A program made the position numbers and the translations under genes. A stretch of DNA of 64,000 bases from 9FT-COMBO-48-23 sp963754385 (GTDB lineage Bacteria > Chloroflexota > Dehalococcoidia > GIF9 > UBA5629): assembly GCA_963754385.1 (NCBI GenBank), contig CAVWGE010000001.1, positions 470,433 to 534,432 on the forward strand. The letters are read 5' to 3'. Under the pieces are notes generated by a model. It was not told where the DNA came from and ran no database searches. It was given only the letters and a program-made list of their open reading frames with translations. Shown one piece after another: positions 24,847 to 33,600 of the stretch. Positions within the stretch are counted from its first letter, which is position 1. Each line of letters begins with the position of its first letter.

Positions 24847-25491
24847 TCACGCCTTTTCCTTTTCTTTCTCTTTCGGTTTCTTGACGGCTGGTCCGCTCAA
24901 AATCTGGTCAACTAAACCGTATTCCACAGCGTGCTCGGCACTGAGAAACAAATCCCGGTCGATGTCTTTGATAATTTTTTCCAGTGGCTGGCCTGTATGC
25001 TTGGCTAATATCTCTGAGATTAAACTGTCCAGACGTTGAAACTCTTGGGCGGCTATTTTGATATCGGTTATCTGACCTTGAGTACCAGCTCTTCCTTGAT
25101 GCATATGTATAGTTGAGCTAGGCAGCGCATAACGTTTGCCTTTGGCTCCGGCACAAAGAATAACTGTTCCCATGCTATATGTTGCCCCGACAGCTATTGT
25201 AGACACTTCTGGGCGAATTAGTTGCATGGTGTCATAAATTGCCAGCCCGGCAGTTACTACCCCGCCCGGAGAATGGATATACAGGTTTATGTCCTTGTCC
25301 GGGTCCTCGTGCTCCAGATAAAGAAGTTGGGCGACAATGATATTGGCTACCTGGTCGTCAATTTCTGTACCCAAGAAGATAATGCGTTCTCTCAATAGCA
25401 GTGAGTAGATATCAAACAGTCGCTCTCCCCTGGGGCTGCTTTCGATAACAGTCGGAATTATTCTTTGATACCTTTGGTCTGAATTTTTCAT
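24847..25491 (-). CDS. clpP: ATP-dependent Clp protease proteolytic subunit
   Basis: The 214-residue protein is full-length ClpP. The catalytic triad is Ser106 in GATYSMG, His131 in IHMHQ, and Asp180 in DRDLFLS. The nucleophile context is TYSMG, where most ClpP have AASMG or similar, with no loss of catalytic residues. The C-terminus is rich in Lys/Glu (KKPKEKEKEKA). ClpP degrades unfolded proteins delivered by ClpX or ClpC. It overlaps tig by 4 bp; clpX, usually next in this operon, is not in the window. Confidence 0.96.
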   Translation of the reverse strand: MKNSDQRYQRIIPTVIESSPRGERLFDIYSLLLRERIIFLGTEIDDQVANIIVAQLLYLEHEDPDKDINLYIHSPGGVVTAGLAIYDTMQLIRPEVSTIAVGATYSMGTVILCAGAKGKRYALPSSTIHMHQGRAGTQGQITDIKIAAQEFQRLDSLISEILAKHTGQPLEKIIKDIDRDLFLSAEHAVEYGLVDQILSGPAVKKPKEKEKEKA

Positions 25492-26798
25492 TTTGTCTTC
25501 CCCTTTCTAGACTTAGTAACTTGTTTTTGCTCTGTAGCTATCTGAACTAACCGCTCAACGGCTTTTCGACCCAACAGAAATTGCTTGATAGACTCACGGG
25601 CTTGTGGCAGGCTGAAAAATTTCTTCATCTCATCAGCCTGTTTATCTGCGTCTTTTACCATCTTCTCTATTTCAGCATCTATTTCTGAATCGTCCACTTC
25701 TATCTTCTCTGCCTCAGTTATTTTACCCAGAACCAGAGACCGAATAACACGCCGATTTGCCATAGGGCGTAGTTCTTCTCGGTGGTCGTCCATTGTCTTA
25801 TTCAGTGTTTTCAAATAATTCTCCAGGCCCGTGATACCTTCGGTAAATTGCCTCGCCTCGTCGCTGAGCAAGCGGTCGATTTCTCTCTCCGCCAGCACCA
25901 GCGGATATTCCACTTCACTGAGTTCGACAACAGCATCGACGGCCTTCTGCTCCAGTTCCAAACGGGCTCTTTCCTCAGCCCTGGCTTTCAGATTAGATGC
26001 TATTTGCTCTCGCAGTGAAGCTAAGTCCTCCTTGCCTAGGCTTTTGGCGAATTCATCGTCAACCTCAGGTAGCTTTTTTTCTTTTACCTCCGTAGCCGTA
26101 ATCTTAAAGGCATGTTCTTTTCCCGCCAGCTCCTTCATTTCATAGTCTGGTGGATAGGACAGGACGAAGCTTTTTTCTTCGCCTTTGCTCATGCCTTCCA
26201 GCTTTTCAGCGAATCCGGGAAGAGGCAGCCGGGCTTCTCTGGTGACCTCATAGACAATATCCTTGCGGATGGGGAATGGTTCCCCGTCCCTGGTGCCTTC
26301 AACGTCTATGGTGACAATGTCGTCGAACTGTACCGGACGGTCTACCGGTGACAGTATAGCCTGCTGATGTCGTAGTTGTTCGATGGTTGCCTCGATATCT
26401 TCTTCCTTGATTTCAACCGGCTCAGATTCAACCTTTATCTGTTTATAATCTCCGAGCTTGATTGTAGGCTTAAGCGGCACAACGGCCTTAAAAATCAATG
26501 GCTCAGTCTTGATAAGCTCGAACTGGGGTTGAGCAATGGCATCTATCTCCTGACTTTCCAGAGCCTCTTTGTAGGTTGCCGGTATCAGGTCTTCGAGGGC
26601 TTCCTGGAACAGGGTATCTTTGCCGATGTGACGTTCCAGTATATCCCTGGGCGCCTTCCCCTTACGAAAGCCGGGGATGGAGACCCTTCTAACCAGGCGG
26701 CTGTAAGCTTTGTCGAGGTATTTATCTACCTCGGCAGCCTCCATCTCAATATTGAGCGTTACCTGGCTCTTTTCAACTGGCTCTGTAGATACCTTCAT
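25488..26798 (-). CDS. tig: Trigger factor, ribosome-associated chaperone
   Basis: The 436-residue protein has the trigger factor layout. The N-terminal ribosome-binding domain carries GFRKGKAPRDILERHIG near residue 44, the FKBP-type isomerase insert follows (DIVTIDVEGTRDGEPF to about 245), and a helical C-terminal substrate-binding domain ends the protein. It binds nascent chains near ribosomal protein L23 and helps them fold. It is the first gene of a tig-clpP unit, with a 48-bp gap from aspS upstream. Confidence 0.96.
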   Translation of the reverse strand: MKVSTEPVEKSQVTLNIEMEAAEVDKYLDKAYSRLVRRVSIPGFRKGKAPRDILERHIGKDTLFQEALEDLIPATYKEALESQEIDAIAQPQFELIKTEPLIFKAVVPLKPTIKLGDYKQIKVESEPVEIKEEDIEATIEQLRHQQAILSPVDRPVQFDDIVTIDVEGTRDGEPFPIRKDIVYEVTREARLPLPGFAEKLEGMSKGEEKSFVLSYPPDYEMKELAGKEHAFKITATEVKEKKLPEVDDEFAKSLGKEDLASLREQIASNLKARAEERARLELEQKAVDAVVELSEVEYPLVLAEREIDRLLSDEARQFTEGITGLENYLKTLNKTMDDHREELRPMANRRVIRSLVLGKITEAEKIEVDDSEIDAEIEKMVKDADKQADEMKKFFSLPQARESIKQFLLGRKAVERLVQIATEQKQVTKSRKGKTK

Positions 26799-26846
26799 TT
26801 TCTTAACTCATGTATATTATAAACAATTTATGGTACTGCCTTCAGT

Positions 26847-28658
26847 TTAACCTCGGGTAGTCTCCTCGTCTGTAAGCTTCAGATGTAGCTCATTGAGCTG
26901 GGTTTGAGAGACCGGCGACGGTGAATCGCTCATCACATCGATGGCGCTCTGATTTTTGGGAAAGGCAATTACCTCTCTGATGTTATCTGTCCCTGCCAGC
27001 AGCATCACCACGCGGTCAATGCCGGGTGCAATGCCGCCGTGAGGCGGTGCTCCATAATCGAAGGCTTCCAGCATATGCCCGAACCTGGCTTCTATTTCCT
27101 CATCTTTGTAGCCCAGCAAGCGAAATATCTTTTGCTGTAGCTCGCGGGTGTGAATTCTGATGCTGCCGCTGGACAGCTCGTAGCCGTTACACACGATGTC
27201 GTAGTGGCGTGCCCGCACCTTGGCCGGGTCTGTATCGAGCAGCGGCATATCCTCTTCACGAGGCGAAGTAAAGGGATGATGCATCGGCTCCCACAGCTTT
27301 GTTTCCTCATTCCAGTCCAGCAGCGGAAAGTCAATCACGAAAAAGAAAACCAGATGATTCGGGTCGATTAAGCCGAGGCGGTGCCCCATCTCCCGCCGCA
27401 GCTCATCCAGCACCTTATTCACCATCTTGGCTTCGCCGGCCACGATCAGTATCAGGTCGCCCGGCTTGGCTTCGAATTTACTGACTATCTCTTTTAACTG
27501 CTCTGCGGTCAGATATTTGGCAGCTACCGATTTGACTTTGTCGGGGGTCAGTTGTTCTAGGGTTTCAAAGCTGCCTGAGGGTAAGGCTAATGTTATCAGG
27601 CCTTTGGCTCCGCATGACTTTGCCAGTTCAGTCAGCTCTTCCGACTGTTTATGTGAATAGTCGGCGCAGCCGGGCAGGCATATACCCTTGACCTTGCCGC
27701 CGCCCTGTATAGTAGAGTGGAAAACGGCGAACTCGGATTCGGCGACAATTTTAGACAGGTCTCTTAGCTCCAGCCCAAAGCGTATGTCCGGCTTATCCGT
27801 GCCGTACCTCTCCATTGTTTCGGCGAAAGAAAGTCTGGGGAACGGCTTCAGCATCTTCATTTCCGGCTTAACCGTCTCCACCAGCGAGATGAACATCTCT
27901 TCCAGAAGGTTGAGTATGTCTTCCTCGTCGATGAAGCTCATTTCCATATCGAGCTGTGTAAACTCGGGCTGGCGGTCGGCGCGTAAGTCCTCATCGCGGA
28001 AACAGCGGGCTATCTGGTAATATTTCTCGAAGCCGGCCACCATAAGTAGCTGCTTGAGCTGCTGGGGTGACTGAGGCAGCGCATAGAACTTGCCCGGATG
28101 TATGCGGCTGGGCACAAGATAGTCACGTGCTCCCTCCGGGGTGCTCTTGAATAATATAGGCGTCTCAATTTCGACAAAGCCCTTGGCATCGAGAAAGTCG
28201 CGCATAAATTTCTCCACCTTATGGCGGAGTATCATGTTGTCCTTCAATCTGGGGCGCCTGAGATAGAGATAGCGATACTTAAGATACAGGTTCTCGTCGA
28301 CCTCCACGTCCTCGTTTATATAGAACGGCGGCGTTTTGGCTGTGTTTAGAATCTGTATATCGTTGGCAATGACTTCTATTTTGCCTGTGGGCAGCTTCAA
28401 GTTCTCGGTACCGGAAGGGCGTTCTGCCACCTTGCCGGTGATTTTAGCCACATATTCGCTGCGTAGCTCGTTGGCTGTTTCGTGTGCCTTCTTTGATATT
28501 TCAGGGTTAAAGACCACCTGAGCTATGCCTTCTCTATCTCTCAGGTCGATGAATATCAGTCCGCCGTGGTCACGCCGCCGGTGCACCCACCCCGCCAAAG
28601 TTACTTCTTTTCCAACGTGCTTATCTCTCAGTTCTCCGCAGCTATGGCTCTTGAGCAA
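26847..28658 (-). CDS. aspS: Aspartyl-tRNA synthetase
   Basis: The 603-residue class II synthetase starts at TTG 28658, chosen because a GGGAGGTC ribosome site lies just upstream and the homologous N-terminus (SHSCGELRDKHVG) begins there. It has the anticodon-binding OB domain (VTLAGWVHRRRDHGGLIFIDLRDREG), class II motif 2 (YYQIARCFRDEDLRADRQPEFTQLD, here split over more than 20 residues of the region), the bacterial GAD insert, and motif 3 in GGIAPGIDRVVM. It charges tRNA-Asp. Whether it also makes Asp-tRNA-Asn cannot be told here. Confidence 0.97.
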   Translation of the reverse strand: MLKSHSCGELRDKHVGKEVTLAGWVHRRRDHGGLIFIDLRDREGIAQVVFNPEISKKAHETANELRSEYVAKITGKVAERPSGTENLKLPTGKIEVIANDIQILNTAKTPPFYINEDVEVDENLYLKYRYLYLRRPRLKDNMILRHKVEKFMRDFLDAKGFVEIETPILFKSTPEGARDYLVPSRIHPGKFYALPQSPQQLKQLLMVAGFEKYYQIARCFRDEDLRADRQPEFTQLDMEMSFIDEEDILNLLEEMFISLVETVKPEMKMLKPFPRLSFAETMERYGTDKPDIRFGLELRDLSKIVAESEFAVFHSTIQGGGKVKGICLPGCADYSHKQSEELTELAKSCGAKGLITLALPSGSFETLEQLTPDKVKSVAAKYLTAEQLKEIVSKFEAKPGDLILIVAGEAKMVNKVLDELRREMGHRLGLIDPNHLVFFFVIDFPLLDWNEETKLWEPMHHPFTSPREEDMPLLDTDPAKVRARHYDIVCNGYELSSGSIRIHTRELQQKIFRLLGYKDEEIEARFGHMLEAFDYGAPPHGGIAPGIDRVVMLLAGTDNIREVIAFPKNQSAIDVMSDSPSPVSQTQLNELHLKLTDEETTRG

Positions 28659-28820
28659 GTAGACCTCCCGATGTGTCTGAGAATTATAGCTTAAGGCAGC
28701 TTCTTGTTCAATTTAATAATCACAGAAACTGCTTCTAGGCTTGTAGCTCAACAAGTGATAGAATTACTAGAGGCGCCTCATAATCGCTATAGAAATAAAT
28801 AATATTAGTAGCTTTAGAAA

Positions 28821-29696
28821 TTGAAGGCAAAAAGGATAGCACTAAAGGCATTACCCTACATAATAGCTTTTATACTGTCGTTCCTATTGTTTCTTATTGC
28901 CATCAGACTCGATGATAATCTGAAAAATCTGTTCTTAAATGTTGCTGCCACCTTCTTCGTAATACCGCTAATATACCTCTTCTACCAAACAATACTAAAT
29001 TTCTCTCAGAAAAGATTAAACAGGGAATTATATGACTATGCAAAGATGCAAATTGACAGAGAAATTTTATCAGTGACTTATCAGCTTCAAAAAATGGTAT
29101 ACGCGTTGGAAGAAAAAGATTTGTCACAGAGTGGAATATCTAAGTTTCTCTCCCTGAATCAAGATAATATCATAGAATTACTAAAAAGGAATGAATATCT
29201 CGGTTTTCAAATTTTTAAACATTGGGAAGTTGCTGAAAAAGGTCTACATGAAATTATCAGAGACCCATATATTTTAAACAGGCTCGAAAGTGAACAAACA
29301 ATATCGCTAATAGAGATAATGAAGGAATTGAGATATATGGAAAGCATTCAAAAAATTGATGATTTGTACATTTGGATTGATAAGGTTGTCAAATCGTACA
29401 AAATCGCTAGTGGCCTTGAAATTAGCTATAAAAATATCAATTTCCCTGATCGATATTTGTTGTTTAAAAAGATAGATGAGAATAAGTCAGTCGTAATGGA
29501 TTTTGGTGATTTTCACCTTTATAACGTGGAGAGCCTTTTAAGCGTTTTTAGAATAAACGAGAAATACCTTGATCTTTATTGTTACGCCATTTTTGATTTA
29601 ATTAAAGACATCAACACATGGCTTGATTTAACAGGCAGGGAATTCTTGATTGACACAAAGCAATTTCGCCCGGCACTTAAAAATATGAAATATTGA
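28821..29696 (+). CDS. AT-rich orphan protein with two N-terminal membrane helices
   Basis: I do not recognise this 291-residue protein. It starts at TTG 28821 with no strong ribosome site; the second codon region is basic, followed by two membrane helices (about residues 11-28 and 37-58). A long helical, charged part (about 60-290) should face the cytoplasm. There are no catalytic motifs or cysteine pairs. The base composition is clearly more AT-rich than the neighbours, with many AAA, ATA and TTA codons. It stands alone on the plus strand between aspS and the hydrolase gene. Both facts suggest transfer from elsewhere. A sensor or anchored signalling role is possible but not shown. Confidence 0.65.
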   Translation: MKAKRIALKALPYIIAFILSFLLFLIAIRLDDNLKNLFLNVAATFFVIPLIYLFYQTILNFSQKRLNRELYDYAKMQIDREILSVTYQLQKMVYALEEKDLSQSGISKFLSLNQDNIIELLKRNEYLGFQIFKHWEVAEKGLHEIIRDPYILNRLESEQTISLIEIMKELRYMESIQKIDDLYIWIDKVVKSYKIASGLEISYKNINFPDRYLLFKKIDENKSVVMDFGDFHLYNVESLLSVFRINEKYLDLYCYAIFDLIKDINTWLDLTGREFLIDTKQFRPALKNMKY

Positions 29697-29737
29697 CCTA
29701 CTCTATCTTAAAATTGATATTAGTTGAACTTTCACGC

Positions 29738-29809
29738 CTAAAGAACGGCGTCGTTACGGTGTTGCGGTGAATTCAGCCACTTTTGTTTCTGAGCAAGCCT
29801 GACTTCCTC
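29738..29809 (-). pseudogene. C-terminal fragment of a second tgt gene
   Basis: On the minus strand this stretch encodes EEVRLAQKQKWLNSP and then QHRNDAVL before a TAG stop. The intact Tgt protein at 31492 ends EEVRLAQKQKWLNSP followed by a different tail. At DNA level 29761-29809 matches 31515-31563 at 44 of 49 positions, and all five differences are silent. The fragment has no start and loses similarity upstream of the EE. It is the end of a homologous tgt, cut off by the hydrolase gene that lies 16 bp further upstream on the same strand. Confidence 0.75.
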
Positions 29810-29825
29810 GTGGTGGCAGCCAGCA

Positions 29826-31361
29826 TTACCGCAACACGTCAGATTTCGCCACTTCGGACTTCATCAGCTCCAGGTCGGTTTGAGTGACAAAGCCGTCCCT
29901 GAACATCTTGTCGGCAGCCGCGTTGAATTTGGCCACGTAACCATCGTGGTTGCCGTACAACTGCTTAAGCTGTGCCTCATCGAAGGGGACCATATTGCCC
30001 AGTATGACACACCAGGGTGAGCAACTCACACACAAGGCCATGGGTTCGCAGGCAGGGCAAGGAATACTCATTGGCTTATATGTCTTAATGGGCACGTCAA
30101 CATATGGGGACCTGAGACCACCTTTGGCATTACCGAACTCATCCCTTACGATGACGCCATTGTCCACCTGTATGCGGTCGGCCTTCGGTGGCAGTATCCC
30201 TTCCCGTACCCATTGCTCGAGGTTGGCAAGACAGCCATCGAACATAAAATGTTCCGGAATGTCACTGAAGGTACCGTCGCAACACCACGGGCAGGCGCCA
30301 CCGAGAACTTGAGCCTGCTGCGAGCGTGGCGCACCCCAGTCAATGCCGTATTTGTTGAAATGACAGGCACCCGCTATCTCGTAGCGCCGGAACAGGTCAG
30401 GAGAGGTATCGCTGTCCGGACGTCGCGTTGGGATCCCGTTGAAGTCCGGGCTCGGAATTGCAATCTCGGTTTCAGTCAGCATGTGAACCACTGGCACGAC
30501 AGATGGCTGGATAACCCGGCGAGGGTCTGTAGGTTCAAAACCTCCTAAGCCAAGGTCAGACACATCGGCAAGAAAATCGTCATTGATGTAGACGGGTCCG
30601 CCGGCAGCGGCAGGTAGATAGCCATCGTAGATGGGTTTGCCATTGCCGAGCTTGGCATTCGGGTGGAAAAAGTTGATGTAGGTAATCATCATGGCGCCAG
30701 TCTGGGAATAGCCGTGTCCATAGACATAGTCAACCTTGAATTTGCGTAGTGGATTTGATTTATCCTTGCTCCTCAGTAGAGCGCCTACCTGGGTGAAGAT
30801 GTCCCAGGCCTGCGCGCGCTCTTTCTCAAAGGACAAGGACTTATACCGTTCCGAGTTGAACTTCTTAAGTGCGTTTATCGTGACACCTCTGCAGGTGATT
30901 CCCAACCAGGCATCGCCATTGCGCATTATGTGCTGGTGAAAGCATGTCCAGCCAGTGGCCAGGTCGTAGCCAGCACTCGGGTTTAGCCATTCTACGATTA
31001 CGTTGCCGCTGAAATTTTTGGGGTTGGCTGGGCGACGCACCAGCATGCGAGTAGTGTAGGGCAGGTCAGGCGTCCTGACCTTGACGCCGAAATTGCTAGT
31101 ATCGTCCGAAGCCACCAGCTCGTATTCATTTGCTTTCCCACTTATGAAATACTCTTCCTCGACATAGCCCTGTGACTCGAAGTCAGTGCCGCCTGAGGGA
31201 TTAAACGGGCGTGAAATAGTGGTTACCGAGATGGGGCCGGTCACAGTAGGTAGCGGCACGGTTGGTTCACTCTCCGGGGTAGCACAAGACAACGTGCTGA
31301 AACATAGAGCCAGAACAAGGGCAATAGCCATAGTAAAACTAATTACTTTTGCCTTTTTCAC
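29826..31361 (-). CDS. Secreted alpha/beta-hydrolase domain protein
   Basis: I choose the GTG at 31359-31361 as start because AGGAGGTG (31366-31373) lies 6 nt before it; an earlier ATG would overlap that ribosome site. The product is 511 residues. A signal peptide (MKKAKVISF, hydrophobic core, then FSTLSCATPESEP) opens the protein, with a Cys that could be lipidated although the lipobox is not canonical. The nucleophile motif GHGYSQTGAMM, late Asp-rich loops and a final region rich in cysteines (CPWCCDG, CPACEPMALCVSCSPWC) follow. It resembles the large secreted alpha/beta-hydrolase family typified by ester-hydrolysing proteins. Substrate unknown. It sits between two tgt 3' ends. Confidence 0.75.
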   Translation of the reverse strand: MKKAKVISFTMAIALVLALCFSTLSCATPESEPTVPLPTVTGPISVTTISRPFNPSGGTDFESQGYVEEEYFISGKANEYELVASDDTSNFGVKVRTPDLPYTTRMLVRRPANPKNFSGNVIVEWLNPSAGYDLATGWTCFHQHIMRNGDAWLGITCRGVTINALKKFNSERYKSLSFEKERAQAWDIFTQVGALLRSKDKSNPLRKFKVDYVYGHGYSQTGAMMITYINFFHPNAKLGNGKPIYDGYLPAAAGGPVYINDDFLADVSDLGLGGFEPTDPRRVIQPSVVPVVHMLTETEIAIPSPDFNGIPTRRPDSDTSPDLFRRYEIAGACHFNKYGIDWGAPRSQQAQVLGGACPWCCDGTFSDIPEHFMFDGCLANLEQWVREGILPPKADRIQVDNGVIVRDEFGNAKGGLRSPYVDVPIKTYKPMSIPCPACEPMALCVSCSPWCVILGNMVPFDEAQLKQLYGNHDGYVAKFNAAADKMFRDGFVTQTDLELMKSEVAKSDVLR

Positions 31362-31491
31362 TATACACCTCCTCATTTCTTAAATTCCCTGAGCGTTGTG
31401 AACAATTTAACCTTAACAAACCCTATTGTCAATAGTTTTTAGTTGTTTTGAGAAAATATCACCCGCGGACAGACGAAGACCTGTTCTAGGA

Positions 31492-32676
31492 TTAGATAAT
31501 TGTGTCTGGTTGATGTCGCGGTGAATTCAACCACTTTTGCTTTTGAGCCAGCCTGACTTCCTCATCGCTAACCTGGTATTGGCTGAGGAAGTCGTTTTTG
31601 AAGCTAGTGAAGGTGTCCCGCTGAATGGAGTCTTCTATTTTTTGCATCAGCCTGATGATAAAACGCAGGTTATGTATGGTGGCTAACCTGTAGGCTAACA
31701 GTTCCTCGCACTTGAACAGGTGGTGAAGGTAGGCAGCGGAGAATGTGCGGCAGGTGTAGCAATCACAGTCGGCATCAACAGGCTGCTCCTTCGTCTTGTA
31801 GGCAGCCTTCCGTATGTTTACCCTGCCCTTCATGGTGAAAAGGGCACCATTGCGGGCCACCCTGGTGGGCAGTGCGCTGTCGAAGAGGTCTATTCCACGG
31901 CTGACACCTTCGATTATATCCTCAGGCGAGCCGACGCCCATGAGATAGCGGGGCCTGTCCGGGGGCAAAAAAGGCATTGTTTCATCCACCATCGACCAGG
32001 TCAGCTCTTTGGCTTCGCCCAGGCTTAAGCCTCCGATGGCATAGCCGGGAAAATCCAGTGAGGTGATGGCTGCTGCCGACTGCTGTCTTAGCTCAGGGGA
32101 AATGCCTCCCTGGACGATGCCAAAGAGGAGCTGGTTAGGGCTTCGGTGGTGTTTCCGGCATCTTTCCGCCCAGCGGGTAGTCCTATCCACAGATTCACGT
32201 ACCTTTGCCTTACTGGCGTTAATGGCCGGGCATTCGTCAAGCATCATGATGATGTCAGCGCCCAGCTTCTGTTGAAATTCGATAACCAGCTCCGGAGTAA
32301 GACGATGCTCGCTGCCGTCGATATGAGAGCGGAAGATGACGCCGTCATCGGTGACCTGGCACAGCCGGGCTAAGCTGAAAACCTGATAGCCGCCGCTGTC
32401 GGTCAATATCGGCCCATCCCAGGCCATATACCGGTGCAGCCTGCCCAGCTTCCCAATGGTATCTATGCCCGGCCGCAGATAAAGGTGATATGTGTTGCCC
32501 AGTATTATGGTTATGCCGATGTCTTTGAGTTCTTCCGGTATTAAGGTCTTGACTGTGCCCTGGCTGGCTACGGGAAGGAAAGCCGGCGTGGGCACTACCC
32601 CGTGATTGGTAACAAGCTTCCCCAGGCGTGCCTGTGTATCCGGGCAGGTCTTTGCTACCGTAAAATGCTTCTCTAT
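31492..32676 (-). CDS. tgt: tRNA-guanine transglycosylase, probable ATA start
   Basis: The conserved N-terminus extends upstream of the first standard start codon (GTG 32593-32595). Codons from 32676 read EKHFTVAKTCPDTQARLGKL, then VTNHGVVPTPAFLP, matching the usual FxLxxTDGxARxGRL and TPxFMPVG of Tgt. The only initiation site that fits is an ATA at 32674-32676, with AAGGAG (32685-32690) 8 nt before it; no ATG, GTG or TTG exists in frame there. Catalytic Asp residues are in LTDSGGYQVFSL and GIDLFDSALPTRVARNG. The zinc ligands are CDCYTC and the His of ATIHN. It exchanges guanine for a queuine precursor in tRNA. Confidence 0.85.
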   Translation of the reverse strand: MEKHFTVAKTCPDTQARLGKLVTNHGVVPTPAFLPVASQGTVKTLIPEELKDIGITIILGNTYHLYLRPGIDTIGKLGRLHRYMAWDGPILTDSGGYQVFSLARLCQVTDDGVIFRSHIDGSEHRLTPELVIEFQQKLGADIIMMLDECPAINASKAKVRESVDRTTRWAERCRKHHRSPNQLLFGIVQGGISPELRQQSAAAITSLDFPGYAIGGLSLGEAKELTWSMVDETMPFLPPDRPRYLMGVGSPEDIIEGVSRGIDLFDSALPTRVARNGALFTMKGRVNIRKAAYKTKEQPVDADCDCYTCRTFSAAYLHHLFKCEELLAYRLATIHNLRFIIRLMQKIEDSIQRDTFTSFKNDFLSQYQVSDEEVRLAQKQKWLNSPRHQPDTII

Positions 32677-32724
32677 TTCTCAAGCTCCTTGACTTTCCGG
32701 CTTGCTTTTGCCCCCGCCAGTAAC

Positions 32725-33600
32725 CTAAGTGCCGGATGTAAGCCAAATATCCAGGGACATAGTCAGGAAAATGATACCTAGATAGGGGAAGGCTGATAGC
32801 TTGTAAACCCTCCAGGCAGCTATCGACGTCCTTGAGAACAGCAAGCGGGCATTGGCATAAACCATCAAGATACCGAGTATGTTAGCCACAATCAGATAAA
32901 GCAGGTGAAAATCGGCGGCCAGGTAAATGAGCACGGAGACAAGGTAGAGAAAGATGGATATGCCGAAAAGTATTTTCACCACATCTTTGACCTGCCAGCT
33001 CAGCGGAAAGTAATTCAAACCGGCGCCTCTATAATCTTCCCGGTTAGCAAGCATTACAGTCCAGACGTGGATGGGAATCCAGATAGCGACGAGACTGCAC
33101 AGGAGAAGAATCCTGGTATCGAATACCGGACTTACGGCAAACCAGCCGATAAGCACCGGGGTACAGCCGGCGACTATGCCGAGAAAAGTACATGAGATTG
33201 TCTTACGCCATACCGACGAGGCTATGACGCCGATTAGCCCGAACAGGAAACAGAGAGGGTTCAGCAACCAGGCTAAGGCTAACCCCATAAGTATAAGCCC
33301 GATGATAAGGGGCAGGACTTTCTGCGGAGGGTCGATTCGCCTCGAAGGCAAAGCTCGATTGGACGTCCTCGTCATCCGGGCGTCAACATCACGGTCGAGA
33401 TAGTTGGTAAGTCCATTGGAGCCGGCACTGCCTAAAAAGATGGCGATTAAGGTGATAAAAAAGACTTTGATTGATGGATAGCCTACGGCGGCAATAATCG
33501 CCGAGCAGATGCCGATAAAGGTGAGCAGGCTGGTCTCTACAGGTTTCAGTACGCTGATATAATCCAGGAATGCCACCCGCTTGCTCAGAGCGATTCTCAA
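32725..33600 (-). CDS. UbiA-family prenyltransferase, heme O synthase-like
   Basis: The 291-residue polytopic protein has the UbiA fold with about nine membrane segments. The first Asp-rich motif is NYLDRDVDARMTRTSNRALPS, and the second region is ANREDYRGAGLNYFPL. The pattern matches protoheme IX farnesyltransferase (CtaB) better than menaquinone or ubiquinone enzymes. It would farnesylate heme b to heme o, yet no oxidase gene is visible and the organism looks anaerobic. Another lipid or quinone substrate is possible. It starts at TTG 33600 and overlaps the aroK-aroB fusion by 4 bp, an unusual operon partner. Confidence 0.75.
   Translation of the reverse strand: MRIALSKRVAFLDYISVLKPVETSLLTFIGICSAIIAAVGYPSIKVFFITLIAIFLGSAGSNGLTNYLDRDVDARMTRTSNRALPSRRIDPPQKVLPLIIGLILMGLALAWLLNPLCFLFGLIGVIASSVWRKTISCTFLGIVAGCTPVLIGWFAVSPVFDTRILLLCSLVAIWIPIHVWTVMLANREDYRGAGLNYFPLSWQVKDVVKILFGISIFLYLVSVLIYLAADFHLLYLIVANILGILMVYANARLLFSRTSIAAWRVYKLSAFPYLGIIFLTMSLDIWLTSGT

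Noticed and set aside
32345..32746. A 133-codon frame overlapping tgt and ubiA
   Set aside because: It is antisense-frame composition of two clear genes, with no family pattern or ribosome site.
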